DNA of 64,000 bases from NCBI RefSeq assembly GCF_013377785.1, contig NZ_JABXWT010000001.1, positions 921,533 to 985,532 on the forward strand, given 5' to 3'. Position numbers and translations under genes: made by a program. This DNA is from Ruegeria haliotis. Lineage in GTDB: Bacteria; Pseudomonadota; Alphaproteobacteria; Rhodobacterales; Rhodobacteraceae. Positions 27,303 through 35,735 of the stretch are shown piece by piece (the stretch's first letter is position 1; each line of letters starts with the position of its first letter). Under the pieces are notes generated by a model, which did not search any database, was not told the origin of the DNA, and worked only from the letters and a program-made list of their open reading frames with translations.

Positions 27303-27473
27303 CTAGCTGCCAATCATTTCACCCAAGACGATTTCTGCCAGCGTCTGCGCTTCCATGTCGCCGATCTGGGTGCGCTTGGTCTGCCCGGCATAGGTGACGA
27401 CCAACAGGTGTCCTTGCACGCCGTAGCTGCCGGTGTAGGTTGCACCGTTCCTTGTTATGGCGACGGGATTCAT
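27303..27473 (-). CDS. Small phage protein of 56 residues
   Basis: Reading the minus strand from ATG at 27473 gives MNPVAITRNGATYTGSYGVQ and onward, ending GEMIGS. The ATG overlaps the stop of the preceding gene (ATGA), which supports a real coupled gene. The sequence looks like a small beta-sheet domain (TYTGSYGVQGHLLVVTYAG). Unknown function. Confidence 0.6.
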   Translation of the reverse strand: MNPVAITRNGATYTGSYGVQGHLLVVTYAGQTKRTQIGDMEAQTLAEIVLGEMIGS

Positions 27474-27676
27474 GCCGCCTCCGCGACCTGAGCTTCATCC
27501 AGCACCGACAATGGCCAGATGTTCCCGATCTCACCCAGAGCGGTGACAATTTCGGTCTCAGGGTCAGTGCCGCACTCTTCGAACGGCTCAGATACCAGCT
27601 TTTCCAGCTTGGCTTTTAGCGCGTGGTAAACGTGATCCGGCAGATAGGTTTCTTGGTTATTGGTAGTGGCCTGCAC
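27470..27676 (-). CDS. Small phage protein of 68 residues, GTG start
   Basis: The GTG start at 27676 has AGAGGA nine bases upstream and was chosen over a much longer frame with no ribosome site. The product is acidic and helical (YLPDHVYHALKAKLEKLVSE, PFEECGTDPETEIV) and ends LSVLDEAQVAEAA. Translation is coupled to the 56-residue gene. Divergent from the TIR gene. The pair is not recognised; a regulatory or antitoxin-like role is only a possibility. Confidence 0.6.
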   Translation of the reverse strand: MQATTNNQETYLPDHVYHALKAKLEKLVSEPFEECGTDPETEIVTALGEIGNIWPLSVLDEAQVAEAA

Positions 27677-27777
27677 GAAACTATTCCTCTTTAAGATGAT
27701 TTGGTGCGCACAGACTCGCATGGATGGAATCTGGGGCGCAAGAGGGTAAATGGTGTAACTTATTGTTTTTGTTATAT

Positions 27778-27789
27778 GTAAGTGCTTAC
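27778..27789. promoter_or_regulatory. Inverted repeat in the divergent intergenic region, possible operator
   Basis: GTAAG-TG-CTTAC lies in an AT-rich stretch between the divergent small-gene pair and the TIR gene. Its position fits an operator for one of the flanking genes. No regulator is identified. Confidence 0.35.
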
Positions 27790-27889
27790 TTATTAGCTGG
27801 ATGTGCATTGGAATTGGTGTCTGGACACCCGGTAGCGGCTTGTTCATCTTGTTCCGAAAAGCGGCAATGAAGAAACTGTTGAGGAACAA

Positions 27890-28768
27890 ATGTATAACTT
27901 GCTTGTATCGGGCGATACCGAGGCGTGGGACGAAGGCCAATGGACCATTGAAGCGGGACGCTGCGTGAGCCCATTCGAATACACAAACGCCGAAATCGCA
28001 GAGACTTTAGGCGGATTCAGCGCAGAAGCAATAAAAAGCCTGGTCGGTTTTCCCTGTATTTTCGCATACGAAAACGCGCGCGACAAAGACCCAAAACTTG
28101 GACGAATTACTGAAGTGGCAGCTAGGCAAGGAAAGGTGCGAGTCAACTTTGAGATACAGCTCTGCACGCCATTTCTAACCTTCAATGATTTGGAGGACGA
28201 AGGCGTAAAGTTCGATTTGGATATTCAAAGTTGGGAAATGAACCGCACTCATTGGGCAGTGAAAGACATAAATCTGGATAGAGAAATGTCCAAGCGAGGC
28301 ATCACTCTTCCGAGTTGGGCTTCTACTACGCGTCGAGCTATTGATATCTCCAATCACCAATTTGACGTCGCGTTATCCTTCCCCGGGGAAGTGCGACCAC
28401 TTGTCGAAAAAGTGGCTTCCGAATTAGAACGGACATTGGGCCAAGATACATACTTTTATGACTTAAACTACACGGCTCAGTTAGCCCAACCATCTCTCGA
28501 TACACTCTTGCAATCCATTTATCGCAATCAATCGAATCTAGTAGTTGTATTTATAGGAGCCAACTACCAACAGAAGGACTGGTGTGGGATTGAGTTCCGC
28601 GCAATAAGGGACATTATTGCTACCCGTGAAAATAGCCGTGTGATGTTTGTTAGAACTGACCCCGGCGACGTCGAAGGCGTGTTTGCCACCGATGGCTATA
28701 TTGATGCAATGAAGTTCACACCGCAGCAAATCGCTGAGTTTATTGTTCAACGAGCCGCTAAACCCTGA
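27890..28768 (+). CDS. TIR-domain protein with an uncharacterised N-terminal domain
   Basis: A 292-residue protein, start nine bases after GAGGA. Residues 1-145 form a domain I cannot name, with several aromatic-rich strands (SPFEYTNAEIAETLGG, FPCIFAYENARDKDP, VRVNFEIQL). Residues 157-290 are a TIR fold: strand HQFDVALSFPGEVRPLVEKV, then YFYDLNYT and SNLVVVFIGANYQQKDWCG, with the likely catalytic Glu235 in DWCGIEFRAI. Many bacterial TIR proteins degrade NAD+ or make cyclic-ADPR signals during phage defence. The codon use is AT-rich and unlike the flanking core genes. Confidence 0.85.
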   Translation: MYNLLVSGDTEAWDEGQWTIEAGRCVSPFEYTNAEIAETLGGFSAEAIKSLVGFPCIFAYENARDKDPKLGRITEVAARQGKVRVNFEIQLCTPFLTFNDLEDEGVKFDLDIQSWEMNRTHWAVKDINLDREMSKRGITLPSWASTTRRAIDISNHQFDVALSFPGEVRPLVEKVASELERTLGQDTYFYDLNYTAQLAQPSLDTLLQSIYRNQSNLVVVFIGANYQQKDWCGIEFRAIRDIIATRENSRVMFVRTDPGDVEGVFATDGYIDAMKFTPQQIAEFIVQRAAKP

Positions 28769-28782
28769 GATTGATTGGAGTA

Positions 28783-28833
28783 GAACCCCGCGCCGGTTGA
28801 CTTACATCGCTTTGATGATCCTGCGCGGGGTTC
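28783..28833. repeat. Inverted repeat after the TIR gene
   Basis: Perfect 11-base arms (gaaccccgcgc / gcgcggggttc) separated by 29 bases, starting 15 bases after the TIR stop. Possibly a transcription-end structure without a T-run. Confidence 0.35.
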
Positions 28834-28870
28834 GGGGAGGGCATAGTTGGAAGCCAGCCCTTACGTGATA

Positions 28871-29041
28871 TTATAACAAACTCTTCCCCGGATGTCCAAG
28901 AAGTTTGTCTTGTTTCCGATGTTTTTCGGCGAGCAAGTGCAGTTCAGTAGGGACTGTTTTCAGGTCCATTTCGTTGCCACCGCTCCGGGTTAGTTTGGGC
29001 CATGTGCGTGCAAGTGCCTCTAGCAGATTTTGTGCTGTCAT
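28871..29041 (-). CDS. Small hypothetical protein of 56 residues
   Basis: ATG at 29041 has AGGAG 13 bases upstream and AGAGAG immediately before it. The product (MTAQNLLEALARTWPKLTRS, then basic C-terminus HRKQDKLLGHPGKSLL) is helical and positively charged. No family is recognised. Coding status is moderately supported. Confidence 0.45.
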   Translation of the reverse strand: MTAQNLLEALARTWPKLTRSGGNEMDLKTVPTELHLLAEKHRKQDKLLGHPGKSLL

Positions 29042-29180
29042 CTCTCTCTTAACTCCTGCGCGCTCGCTAAAGCTCGCTTTCGGGCGCTTCGCGCCCACCA
29101 TTTCTGTTCTTTAAGCCGGAAGATCACATGAAATGCACAGAATGAATGATCATCAATAATCCCTGCAGAAATAGGACTTT

Positions 29181-29224
29181 CCCCCTAGGACAGCACAAAT
29201 GCTAATATGTGCTGTCCTAGGGGG
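29181..29224. repeat. Perfect 17-base inverted repeat (strong hairpin)
   Basis: ccccctaggacagcaca, a 10-base loop (aatgctaata), then tgtgctgtcctaggggg. No T-run follows on either strand, so it is not a standard terminator. It sits at the junction between the phage morphogenesis genes and the accessory cargo. Confidence 0.8.
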
Positions 29225-29262
29225 ATGTTCTGCATATAACAGGTGGTGAAGGGCTTCTAACA

Positions 29263-29457
29263 CTAGGTGGCTTCCATTGACCTAGCAGCGCCCCGATCCC
29301 GGTCTTTCAACCAAGCGGTTACAGCCTTTCGGCTGAGCATCACACCCGGCTTGCCTTCAACCGCAGTGTGACCGGTTGTTGTGACCCAGAGCCTAAGCTC
29401 ACCGCACATTGCAACCGTCTTTCTGTGCCATTTTGTCAGACGACCGGCGGCAACCAC
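29263..29457 (-). CDS. Small putative DNA-binding protein (64 residues)
   Basis: GTG start. The sequence has a WHRKTVAMCGELRLW segment followed by PGVMLSRKAVTAWLKDRD, which looks like a helix-turn-helix or excisionase-like recognition helix. The reading frame stays open further upstream but has no start codon there. It follows the tape-measure gene. Function as a regulator or excisionase is a guess. Confidence 0.4.
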   Translation of the reverse strand: MVAAGRLTKWHRKTVAMCGELRLWVTTTGHTAVEGKPGVMLSRKAVTAWLKDRDRGAARSMEAT

Positions 29458-29543
29458 TTGGGGCGTCCGGTGATCTCCACCGGGGAGCGATCCAAAGCGA
29501 TCTTTCCTGCACCTTCCAGCTAGGCGACTCGCTGCCCGGTCAT
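29436..29543 (-). pseudogene. Possible broken small gene upstream of the HTH ORF
   Basis: An ATG at 29543 opens MTGQRVA, meets a TAG at codon 8, and continues in the same frame as LEGAGKIALDRSPVEITGRP and onward to a TGA at 29436. The second part looks coding. Either a nonsense mutation split a short gene, or translation begins at a rare codon after the TAG. The rest of 29458-29714 shows nothing else convincing. Confidence 0.3.
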
Positions 29544-29714
29544 GTTCCCGGCGCTGGCGTTTTATGTTGGGCTGGTATCTCGGCGTCGGCGAGCGTCATT
29601 GAAAGTATCGGCTCGAACCTGACTGCTTGGTGCTTTGTGCTGCCTTAAAGGCAAGAACAAGAATACCAAAGTCCAGACTCAGCTACAAGGCGATTTTCAG
29701 CAAGATTCCCAAAC

Positions 29715-32078
29715 TCAGCGCGCACCTTGCCGCCGGTTATTCATCATGTTCCCGGGGCGTCCCTGTTTCCTGATCTCATCTACAACCACACCACGCACCG
29801 TGCCTTCCATCTGCGAAGCCATCCGGGCAGCCAAGTCTTCATTCTGTTGCGGCGTTCCAGCGGAGCCATTGACCGTAATAGGGGAGTTGATCGTGACATT
29901 CGGTGCAGCCGCCGCGCCAACAGACTCAGAGCGCGCCGCTGAGACCGCCTGAACGGGTGCCCGGCCCACATACCCGCCAGACGCATAGCCACGCTTGGCG
30001 GAGCTGTGCAGCGCCTCTAGGTTGCCAACACCAATGCGGTTCGTGGCTTCTTTGCTCATGACGTATTCGCCGCGATGGACGACACCAGCCGGTTCATACT
30101 TACCGCCATTCCCGGTGTAGCCACCTTCAGCGAACGCACCACCCAACAAGGTCGCAAAGCTGTTCATCCATCCTTGACCACCGCCTGCCAAACCGCCAAG
30201 CATTTGCAGAACGAACTTTTGCGCGGCGTAGCGCGCGAGGTCTTTCATCAGGCTGGCCATTGCCTCTTTGAAGTTCATGGTGCCATTGATCAGGCCAGTG
30301 AAGGCATTGGTCGCTGAATTTTCGATGTGCAATCTGGCCTCATCAATCTTGCGCAACCCTTGGGCGGCCAATTCAGATTTTCGAGCGCTATCTGTGTAAG
30401 CTTGAGCGAGCCGTGAGACTTCGTTGCGCAGTTCGGGCGTGACTTCCCTCCCGGAGCTTTGCGCCGCATGCAACAATTCGGCTTCCCGGCGGGCAGTCTC
30501 AATTGATACCGCGTATTCCCCGCCAGCACTCGCACTTGCGACAAGGGCAGCAGCCTCAAGCTCTAATATAGTAATCTCAGAGCGCAGAGCAGATGTAACA
30601 AGCTCAAAGTCCTCACGCCTTCCAGCTCCACCGCCGCGCTTGGTTCCGGTGTTCTCATCCACTAGAGGCGGCGCAGCTCTGGGCCGTGGTGAGCTGGTTG
30701 GTGCCCGTTCAGATGCAGGCTGATTGCCTTCGAACCGGCGGCGCTCAACTTCGGCCTCACCATTGCCACGGCCAGACGATGTATATCCGCCGTTTCCGGG
30801 TAGTTGTGTTTTTAGCAATGTCGCTTTGCCAATGGTTTTGTCCAGTGCATCGCCAATACCGCCAATAGCTGAAATCACGTTTGAGAAACGGGAACCGTCG
30901 ATCTCTGCCAATTCCTTGGCAACTTCGCGCGCCTCGCCAACAAGTTCGCCAATCTCGGTTTCGAATTCGCTTGCTTCGATCTGGCCGCCTTCAAGGGCAT
31001 CCACCAGCCGTTTCAGGTCGCCCATGATATCAGCCAGGGCGAACCGGGCATCGGTGTTGTCGATCTCAAAAACTCGCACACCATCCGGGCCGGTCATGCG
31101 GTTGATCAGGTTGAACAGCTCGTCATACGTGCCGTGCAAGTCGCGCAGGTCGCCGGCATGAGCAGCGATAGCGGCCTTGTTGCCTTCAAGACCTTTTGCC
31201 AGCTCGTCGCCAAGAACAGATTCTGCCCGTTCAATGTCGCCAAAGATGCCTTCAAGGTTCTTCTTGGCGCTGAGAATGCCTGCCACACCCTCTGACATCG
31301 ATACCGCCAGTTTCTTACCGAATGAGCTGAGCCGGGTGTTCAACTCATCAAACTTGCGGCTGACCTCATCTGCCGACGCAACCACATCATCATCCAGAAC
31401 CGCACCAAGTTCGTGCGCTCGGTTGATGGTGTTGCGCAGTTCGGCATCGCTCCGTTCCATCAGTGCAACAAAGCGTTCTCCACCAGTGCCGCTGAATATC
31501 TCATCAGCGACACGGATACGGCTGGCTCTATTCAAACGCCGCGAACGCTCAAGGATTTCGAGCATCAGCTCAGACGGATTCTGCAATTTCTGTTGAAGTT
31601 GCTCGGCGCTGAAACCAAGGCGCTCGAACATCTCAGCGCCGCCGCCCTTGCCGGTTTCGATAAACTCATCAGCGCGCAGATTGAGCTCCTTGAAAGAGTC
31701 GATCATCGCATCAACTTCGATGCGGTTCTGTTGAGCCACAAAACGCCATTCCTGATGCTCTTTGAGGGACACACCGGCACGCTTGGCCTCATCGCCAAGT
31801 TTGGCAACACCCTTGGTCGTGTCAGAGATCGCTCTGAGCGTCGAAGTGGAAGCGATACCGGCAGCCAACGGAACCGCCATGCGCGCAAAGCTGGCGGCCA
31901 CATTCCGGCCCATCTTGGAATAGGTGGCGTCGATCTTGGTCGCTGATTGCTTCGCCCGGCGCTCCATTTGTTGGGTGGAGCGACGTTGTGTGCGGTTCGC
32001 CCGTTGCAGGCCTTTCTCAAGTTTGTCGATCCGGGCTTCGATAGGGACGATCAGGCCGGGCAGTGTTGCGTCGTTCAT
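29715..32078 (-). CDS. Phage tail tape-measure protein
   Basis: A 787-residue protein with an N-terminal coiled coil (ARIDKLEKGLQRANRTQRRS), Ala-rich hydrophobic stretches (FARMAVPLAAGIASTSTLRA), long helical repeats and a C-terminal glycine-rich region (GLAGGGQGWMNSFATLLGGAF, HRGEYVMSKEAT) typical of tape-measure proteins. By the usual relation of about 1.5 angstrom per residue it would set a tail near 120 nm. It starts inside the terL stop (ATGA). No tail-tip genes follow it. Confidence 0.85.
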   Translation of the reverse strand: MNDATLPGLIVPIEARIDKLEKGLQRANRTQRRSTQQMERRAKQSATKIDATYSKMGRNVAASFARMAVPLAAGIASTSTLRAISDTTKGVAKLGDEAKRAGVSLKEHQEWRFVAQQNRIEVDAMIDSFKELNLRADEFIETGKGGGAEMFERLGFSAEQLQQKLQNPSELMLEILERSRRLNRASRIRVADEIFSGTGGERFVALMERSDAELRNTINRAHELGAVLDDDVVASADEVSRKFDELNTRLSSFGKKLAVSMSEGVAGILSAKKNLEGIFGDIERAESVLGDELAKGLEGNKAAIAAHAGDLRDLHGTYDELFNLINRMTGPDGVRVFEIDNTDARFALADIMGDLKRLVDALEGGQIEASEFETEIGELVGEAREVAKELAEIDGSRFSNVISAIGGIGDALDKTIGKATLLKTQLPGNGGYTSSGRGNGEAEVERRRFEGNQPASERAPTSSPRPRAAPPLVDENTGTKRGGGAGRREDFELVTSALRSEITILELEAAALVASASAGGEYAVSIETARREAELLHAAQSSGREVTPELRNEVSRLAQAYTDSARKSELAAQGLRKIDEARLHIENSATNAFTGLINGTMNFKEAMASLMKDLARYAAQKFVLQMLGGLAGGGQGWMNSFATLLGGAFAEGGYTGNGGKYEPAGVVHRGEYVMSKEATNRIGVGNLEALHSSAKRGYASGGYVGRAPVQAVSAARSESVGAAAAPNVTINSPITVNGSAGTPQQNEDLAARMASQMEGTVRGVVVDEIRKQGRPGNMMNNRRQGAR

Positions 32079-33742
32079 GCTGCTTCCTCAAGGATATCTG
32101 CCAAACTTTTGTAGTTCGGGTCGTTGTATTTCGATTGGTTGGATTCTTGCGCCACGGCGCGATGCACGGCCATCGCAGCGGCAATAGCGCCGTCGATACG
32201 ATCGGTTGTTTTACCCTTGTGCATGCGCACTAGACCGGTGGTTTCGTTGCGGCTGGCAACCACGCTGTCAAAGTGGTGCCGTAACACAGGGTGGCCGCTA
32301 TGGCGGATCAAACGCCCATTGACGGTGCGTTCCAGATCACCAATTGCGACGCCCATAGACAGGGGCGCTTGGCGCAGTTCGATCACCGGTAATCCATCGT
32401 CATGCAAGTGCTGCATGATCTGGCGGGCAAGGTGGGGGTCAAATGCGATCTCTTGCAAGTTATGCCGCGCGGCCAATTCGCGTATGTGATCCTCAACGGC
32501 ATCCGGATCGATAATCGGACCGGGTGTAGCTGTGATCAGACCATCATCGCGCCAGCGTTCATAGGGAACACGGTCGCGGTCGCTGCGCTCCTTGAGGTCT
32601 TCACCGGGAACAAAGAACCAAGGTTTGATGGTGATCTGATCATCGTCATGCCGCCACGCGGCCACCACGGCAGCCGTGTCGCCGTTCTTCGCCATATCTA
32701 CACCGATCCAGCACGGCAGAGCTTCAAGGTCGGTTTCGTCATCATCGAACTGCCGGGCGTCATAGGTCGCCATACTGAACAGCGGGTCGCGGCTGTTTCC
32801 GTGCCAGATGTTCAGATTGTATTGCTGGAAACTGTAGCGCTCTGCCGGGTGGTCCTTCGCTTCCTTCGCCAGTGACCGCAGGCCGGACAGGCTGGGGAAA
32901 CCATGTTTCAAGCCGGGGTTAACCCGGTGCCAAACGTTTTCGCTCTGCCAGTCGTCATCCGGTTCGGCGGCAAAGATGATCGGCAGGAATTCGGGGTTGT
33001 CGATCTCACCCAAGGCAACGCGCCGGGCATAATCATACTGTTCTGCGGCAAGCGTTTCGTGGCTACGCCCTGCCGTGGTGGCAATGACCAGAAGGCTATC
33101 ATCGGTCTTGGCAAGACCGGATTTCAGGGCTTCCCACAGATCCCGTCCTTTCCACGCGTGTATCTCATCAGCCAGGACAAAAGCTGGTGTAGTGCCGTGC
33201 TGCGCGCGGCCATCGCTGGACACGGCGCGCAACCGGGCGCTGCTATCACGGTGGGTGATCTGCTTGGCGCTGTTGAAAGCGTCGTGAATGCGTGTCGCAG
33301 CTACAATGCGCTTGTCTTGCCGGATAATCTCGGCGGCTTCACGAAAACCGATACCAGCCTGTTCCCGATCCGACGCGGCAAAGATAGCTTGACCAGAAGA
33401 GACCTTTTCAGGGCCGATCACGTGCAGCAATGATAGGGCTGCGGCCAGACTGGTTTTCCGGTTGCCACGGGGGAGCATCAGGAACACAGTTTTTACGATC
33501 CGGCGGCCATCTGCATGGCGTGGGCCGTAGATGCGCCGCACGATGCGTTCTTGAAACGGTGCCAGCTGGAAGGCTCGGGGATGCCGATTGACGCTTGCAG
33601 CCTTGGGCGCGCGATTATCGTTCACCGCTGCCGGGTGGCGCAATCGTTTCAAGAATGTGACCGCACGTTGCCCATGTCCAAGAGGATCAGCAATAGGGCT
33701 GCCGTCATCGATCCAAGTCGGGTATGTGCTGACCGTGCTCAT
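32075..33742 (-). CDS. terL: Terminase large subunit
   Basis: DNA-packaging ATPase/nuclease of 555 residues. Walker A-like PRGNRKTS (91-98), Walker B FVLADEIHAW (188-197), and a coupling motif in LVIATTAG. The C-terminal RuvC-like nuclease begins CWIGVDMAKNGD, with the final acidic residue in TDRIDGAIAAAMA. It is preceded two bases away by terS. All motifs are intact, so the protein is probably functional. Confidence 0.93.
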   Translation of the reverse strand: MSTVSTYPTWIDDGSPIADPLGHGQRAVTFLKRLRHPAAVNDNRAPKAASVNRHPRAFQLAPFQERIVRRIYGPRHADGRRIVKTVFLMLPRGNRKTSLAAALSLLHVIGPEKVSSGQAIFAASDREQAGIGFREAAEIIRQDKRIVAATRIHDAFNSAKQITHRDSSARLRAVSSDGRAQHGTTPAFVLADEIHAWKGRDLWEALKSGLAKTDDSLLVIATTAGRSHETLAAEQYDYARRVALGEIDNPEFLPIIFAAEPDDDWQSENVWHRVNPGLKHGFPSLSGLRSLAKEAKDHPAERYSFQQYNLNIWHGNSRDPLFSMATYDARQFDDDETDLEALPCWIGVDMAKNGDTAAVVAAWRHDDDQITIKPWFFVPGEDLKERSDRDRVPYERWRDDGLITATPGPIIDPDAVEDHIRELAARHNLQEIAFDPHLARQIMQHLHDDGLPVIELRQAPLSMGVAIGDLERTVNGRLIRHSGHPVLRHHFDSVVASRNETTGLVRMHKGKTTDRIDGAIAAAMAVHRAVAQESNQSKYNDPNYKSLADILEEAA

Positions 33743-33744
33743 GG

Positions 33745-34134
33745 TTACACCGCCAGAGGATTATCGGCGTCATCGTCATCCGACTGCACAGCACCGATCC
33801 GGGCGCGGCTCGTCGGGGTCAGGCCGTATTCGGCGGCAAGCTGGCGGGCTGTTTGCATGTAGCTAATCTGCAAACGGCTCATTTTCAGATCGGGTAGGGC
33901 ACCGGCGCTCAGGTTATCCGAGATAGTTCGCGCAGCACCAACGGCCACGCAGTAATTCTCAACACCACCCTGATCAGCTTTGGTGATGACACGCCGGGCG
34001 ATGAGCTGAGGCATGATGCGTTTCCACTCAGCCTTGGCATGTGCCGACAGGTATTTCGGCACCGGCGGGGCTTTGGTCAGGGCTTCGGCATCAGGGGAAA
34101 GGGGCGGCTTCACACCGCGCGAATGCACGCTCAT
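33745..34134 (-). CDS. terS: Terminase small subunit, P27 family
   Basis: A 129-residue protein with the P27-type pattern APPVPKYLSAHAKAEWKRIMPQL followed by DQGGVENYCVAVGAARTI and QISYMQTARQLAAEYGLTPTSR. It recognises the packaging site and hands DNA to TerL, which follows two bases downstream. The C-terminus is acidic (DDDDAD). Confidence 0.85.
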   Translation of the reverse strand: MSVHSRGVKPPLSPDAEALTKAPPVPKYLSAHAKAEWKRIMPQLIARRVITKADQGGVENYCVAVGAARTISDNLSAGALPDLKMSRLQISYMQTARQLAAEYGLTPTSRARIGAVQSDDDDADNPLAV

Positions 34135-34196
34135 TGAACAGCCCCCATTTTATTGCCATAGGTTGTGGCGACATTGGGCACTTTAGGACCACAGCA

Positions 34197-34559
34197 ATGA
34201 AGAAATTTGCGATCCCACTTTTGATCATCGCCAACATCGCCGCTGCATACGGCCTTTGGGAACGAGAAATGAAAATTCGATCCCTTGAGGCCACAAATAC
34301 CACGCTTGGAGAGCGGGACGCCTACGGCGAAGCGTGCGTTCGTTGGTTGCGGGAAACAGCGAAAGAGGAGGACGAGCGGGAAGGTGAGTTTTATCTTGGC
34401 CGCTCTTGGAGAAAGCATGGTCAGCTTGTTTTCGAAGTTATCGGTCCGCGCGATGATATCAGTGCAAAAAGAGGCGACGCGCTTTGCACTTACGATAAAC
34501 AAAGCGGCATGATGTATTCCTACTACGGGGCATCCAAAGAGACTTGGATGTTTTACTAA
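34197..34559 (+). CDS. Opposite-strand membrane-anchored moron protein
   Basis: A 120-residue protein on the strand opposite to the phage operon, between the terminase and head-closure genes. The N-terminus is an uncleaved-looking membrane helix (KKFAIPLLIIANIAAAYGLW). A charged helix (AKEEDEREGEF) and a small domain ending YSYYGASKETWMFY follow. Independent orientation and position are typical of moron cargo genes. No family is recognised. Confidence 0.65.
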   Translation: MKKFAIPLLIIANIAAAYGLWEREMKIRSLEATNTTLGERDAYGEACVRWLRETAKEEDEREGEFYLGRSWRKHGQLVFEVIGPRDDISAKRGDALCTYDKQSGMMYSYYGASKETWMFY

Positions 34560-34564
34560 ACCTG

Positions 34565-34900
34565 TCATGTAGCGGCTTCCGAACAGCGCAGCTCTAGGCC
34601 ACGTTTGCGGCCCAGCTCTGCAATCTCATCAATGTCATAGGCGGTGCCGTCAAAGGTCACGCGGTCTGCCGTGGTGATCCCGGTCAGATGCCGGATGCGG
34701 AACACTGCACCGCCAGCATCACCTTCGCCGAACCCTGTCAGGTATTCTTCGGCGCTGAGCTGCACCAGCTCTGCCCGGACGGTTGCGATGGGTGCCCATG
34801 TCTTCGACACCGCGCCAGATGCGGCCACAGTCTCGGTCTCGCGTTCAATGATGATCTGCTTATCCAGTTTGCCAGCTCGGATCATGGTCACGGCCTCCAC
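34565..34900 (-). CDS. Phage head closure / head-tail joining protein
   Basis: A 111-residue protein (106 if it starts at the second ATG, MIRAGKLDK). Features of the head-tail-joining family: RAGKLDKQIIIERET at the start, WAPIATVRAELVQLSAEEY, and VTFDGTAYDIDEIAEL. It forms the ring between connector and tail (GTA gp7/HK97 gp7-like). Overlaps the DUF3168 gene. Confidence 0.82.
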   Translation of the reverse strand: MEAVTMIRAGKLDKQIIIERETETVAASGAVSKTWAPIATVRAELVQLSAEEYLTGFGEGDAGGAVFRIRHLTGITTADRVTFDGTAYDIDEIAELGRKRGLELRCSEAAT

Positions 34901-35304
34901 CGGACAACACCCGACACCGTTGCAACGCCGTGGCAGTATGTTTTGTCGGGGTCAGGGTCGCGCATGTATTTAAAGCTGGGACGTCCATAGGCGTCGATAT
35001 CGTTCTCGATTAAATCGGGCGCATCCCAAAGCGCATGAGCTACGGCACCACCGATCTGCCGGGCCATGTCTGCGCCGTCTTCAATTGCCCAAACATGCAA
35101 GTCCAGCCAAACGCGCGTCAGATGCCATTCGCCAGACCGGCCAAGATTTGCGGTGTCCGGGTTCGCCAGAATGACACAAGGCAGCTTGTCCGGGCGCGTC
35201 GATCCAGCCCGGATGTGGTCAACAGGCACAAGGTCGGTCACTGCCGAACTAGCCAACAATGCCGATCTGATTTGTGTCTGAAACTCGATATCGGGCGCGA
35301 TCAT
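34888..35304 (-). CDS. Tail completion/terminator protein (DUF3168)
   Basis: A 138-residue DUF3168 protein: QTQIRSALLASSAVTDLV, the conserved LPCVILANPDT and LHVWAIEDGADMARQIGGAV. This family (GTA gp8-like) caps the tail tube or completes the head-tail interface. The start overlaps the gp10-like gene by four bases. Confidence 0.85.
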   Translation of the reverse strand: MIAPDIEFQTQIRSALLASSAVTDLVPVDHIRAGSTRPDKLPCVILANPDTANLGRSGEWHLTRVWLDLHVWAIEDGADMARQIGGAVAHALWDAPDLIENDIDAYGRPSFKYMRDPDPDKTYCHGVATVSGVVRWRP

Positions 35305-35735
35305 GATTTGCCCTCCGCTGCCTTCTTGATTGCTTGCCCGATAGCGCGGCTGATGCGCCGTTGCGCACGGGGTTTCGCCAGCCGGGCACCCGGACGCATG
35401 AACGGCTGCGCCTCCTGTTTGACTGTGCCGAATTCCTGCAAGTGGCCGTGGCGCACGTCTTCGTTGCCGACAGTCACAAGCGCCTGATTGGGGCCAGCCG
35501 TGCGCCTGCCGCCACCTTCGGCATAGGCCGGGGTAGTCTCGCCCGGTGCGGTGACTTCAATGGATTCTTTCAGGTCGCCTTCATCGACAGGCACCAACGC
35601 GCGCATAGTTGCGGCGTATTCTTCGGCGCTTTTGACAAGCGCAGGGCGCAGCGCTTTCTCAATCTCCCCAGCCATCGACCCAAAGCGGGCGCTGAGGATG
35701 TTCGATTGTTCGGTCAGGCTCTTATTCCGCGACAT
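35301..35735 (-). CDS. HK97 gp10-like head-tail protein
   Basis: A 144-residue HK97-gp10 family protein: KALRPALVKSAEEYAATMRA, VDEGDLKESIEV, RHGHLQEFGTVKQEAQPFMRP and a helical basic C-terminus. This family sits at the head-tail or tail-terminator interface. It overlaps the preceding connector gene by 14 bases. Confidence 0.85.
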   Translation of the reverse strand: MSRNKSLTEQSNILSARFGSMAGEIEKALRPALVKSAEEYAATMRALVPVDEGDLKESIEVTAPGETTPAYAEGGGRRTAGPNQALVTVGNEDVRHGHLQEFGTVKQEAQPFMRPGARLAKPRAQRRISRAIGQAIKKAAEGKS

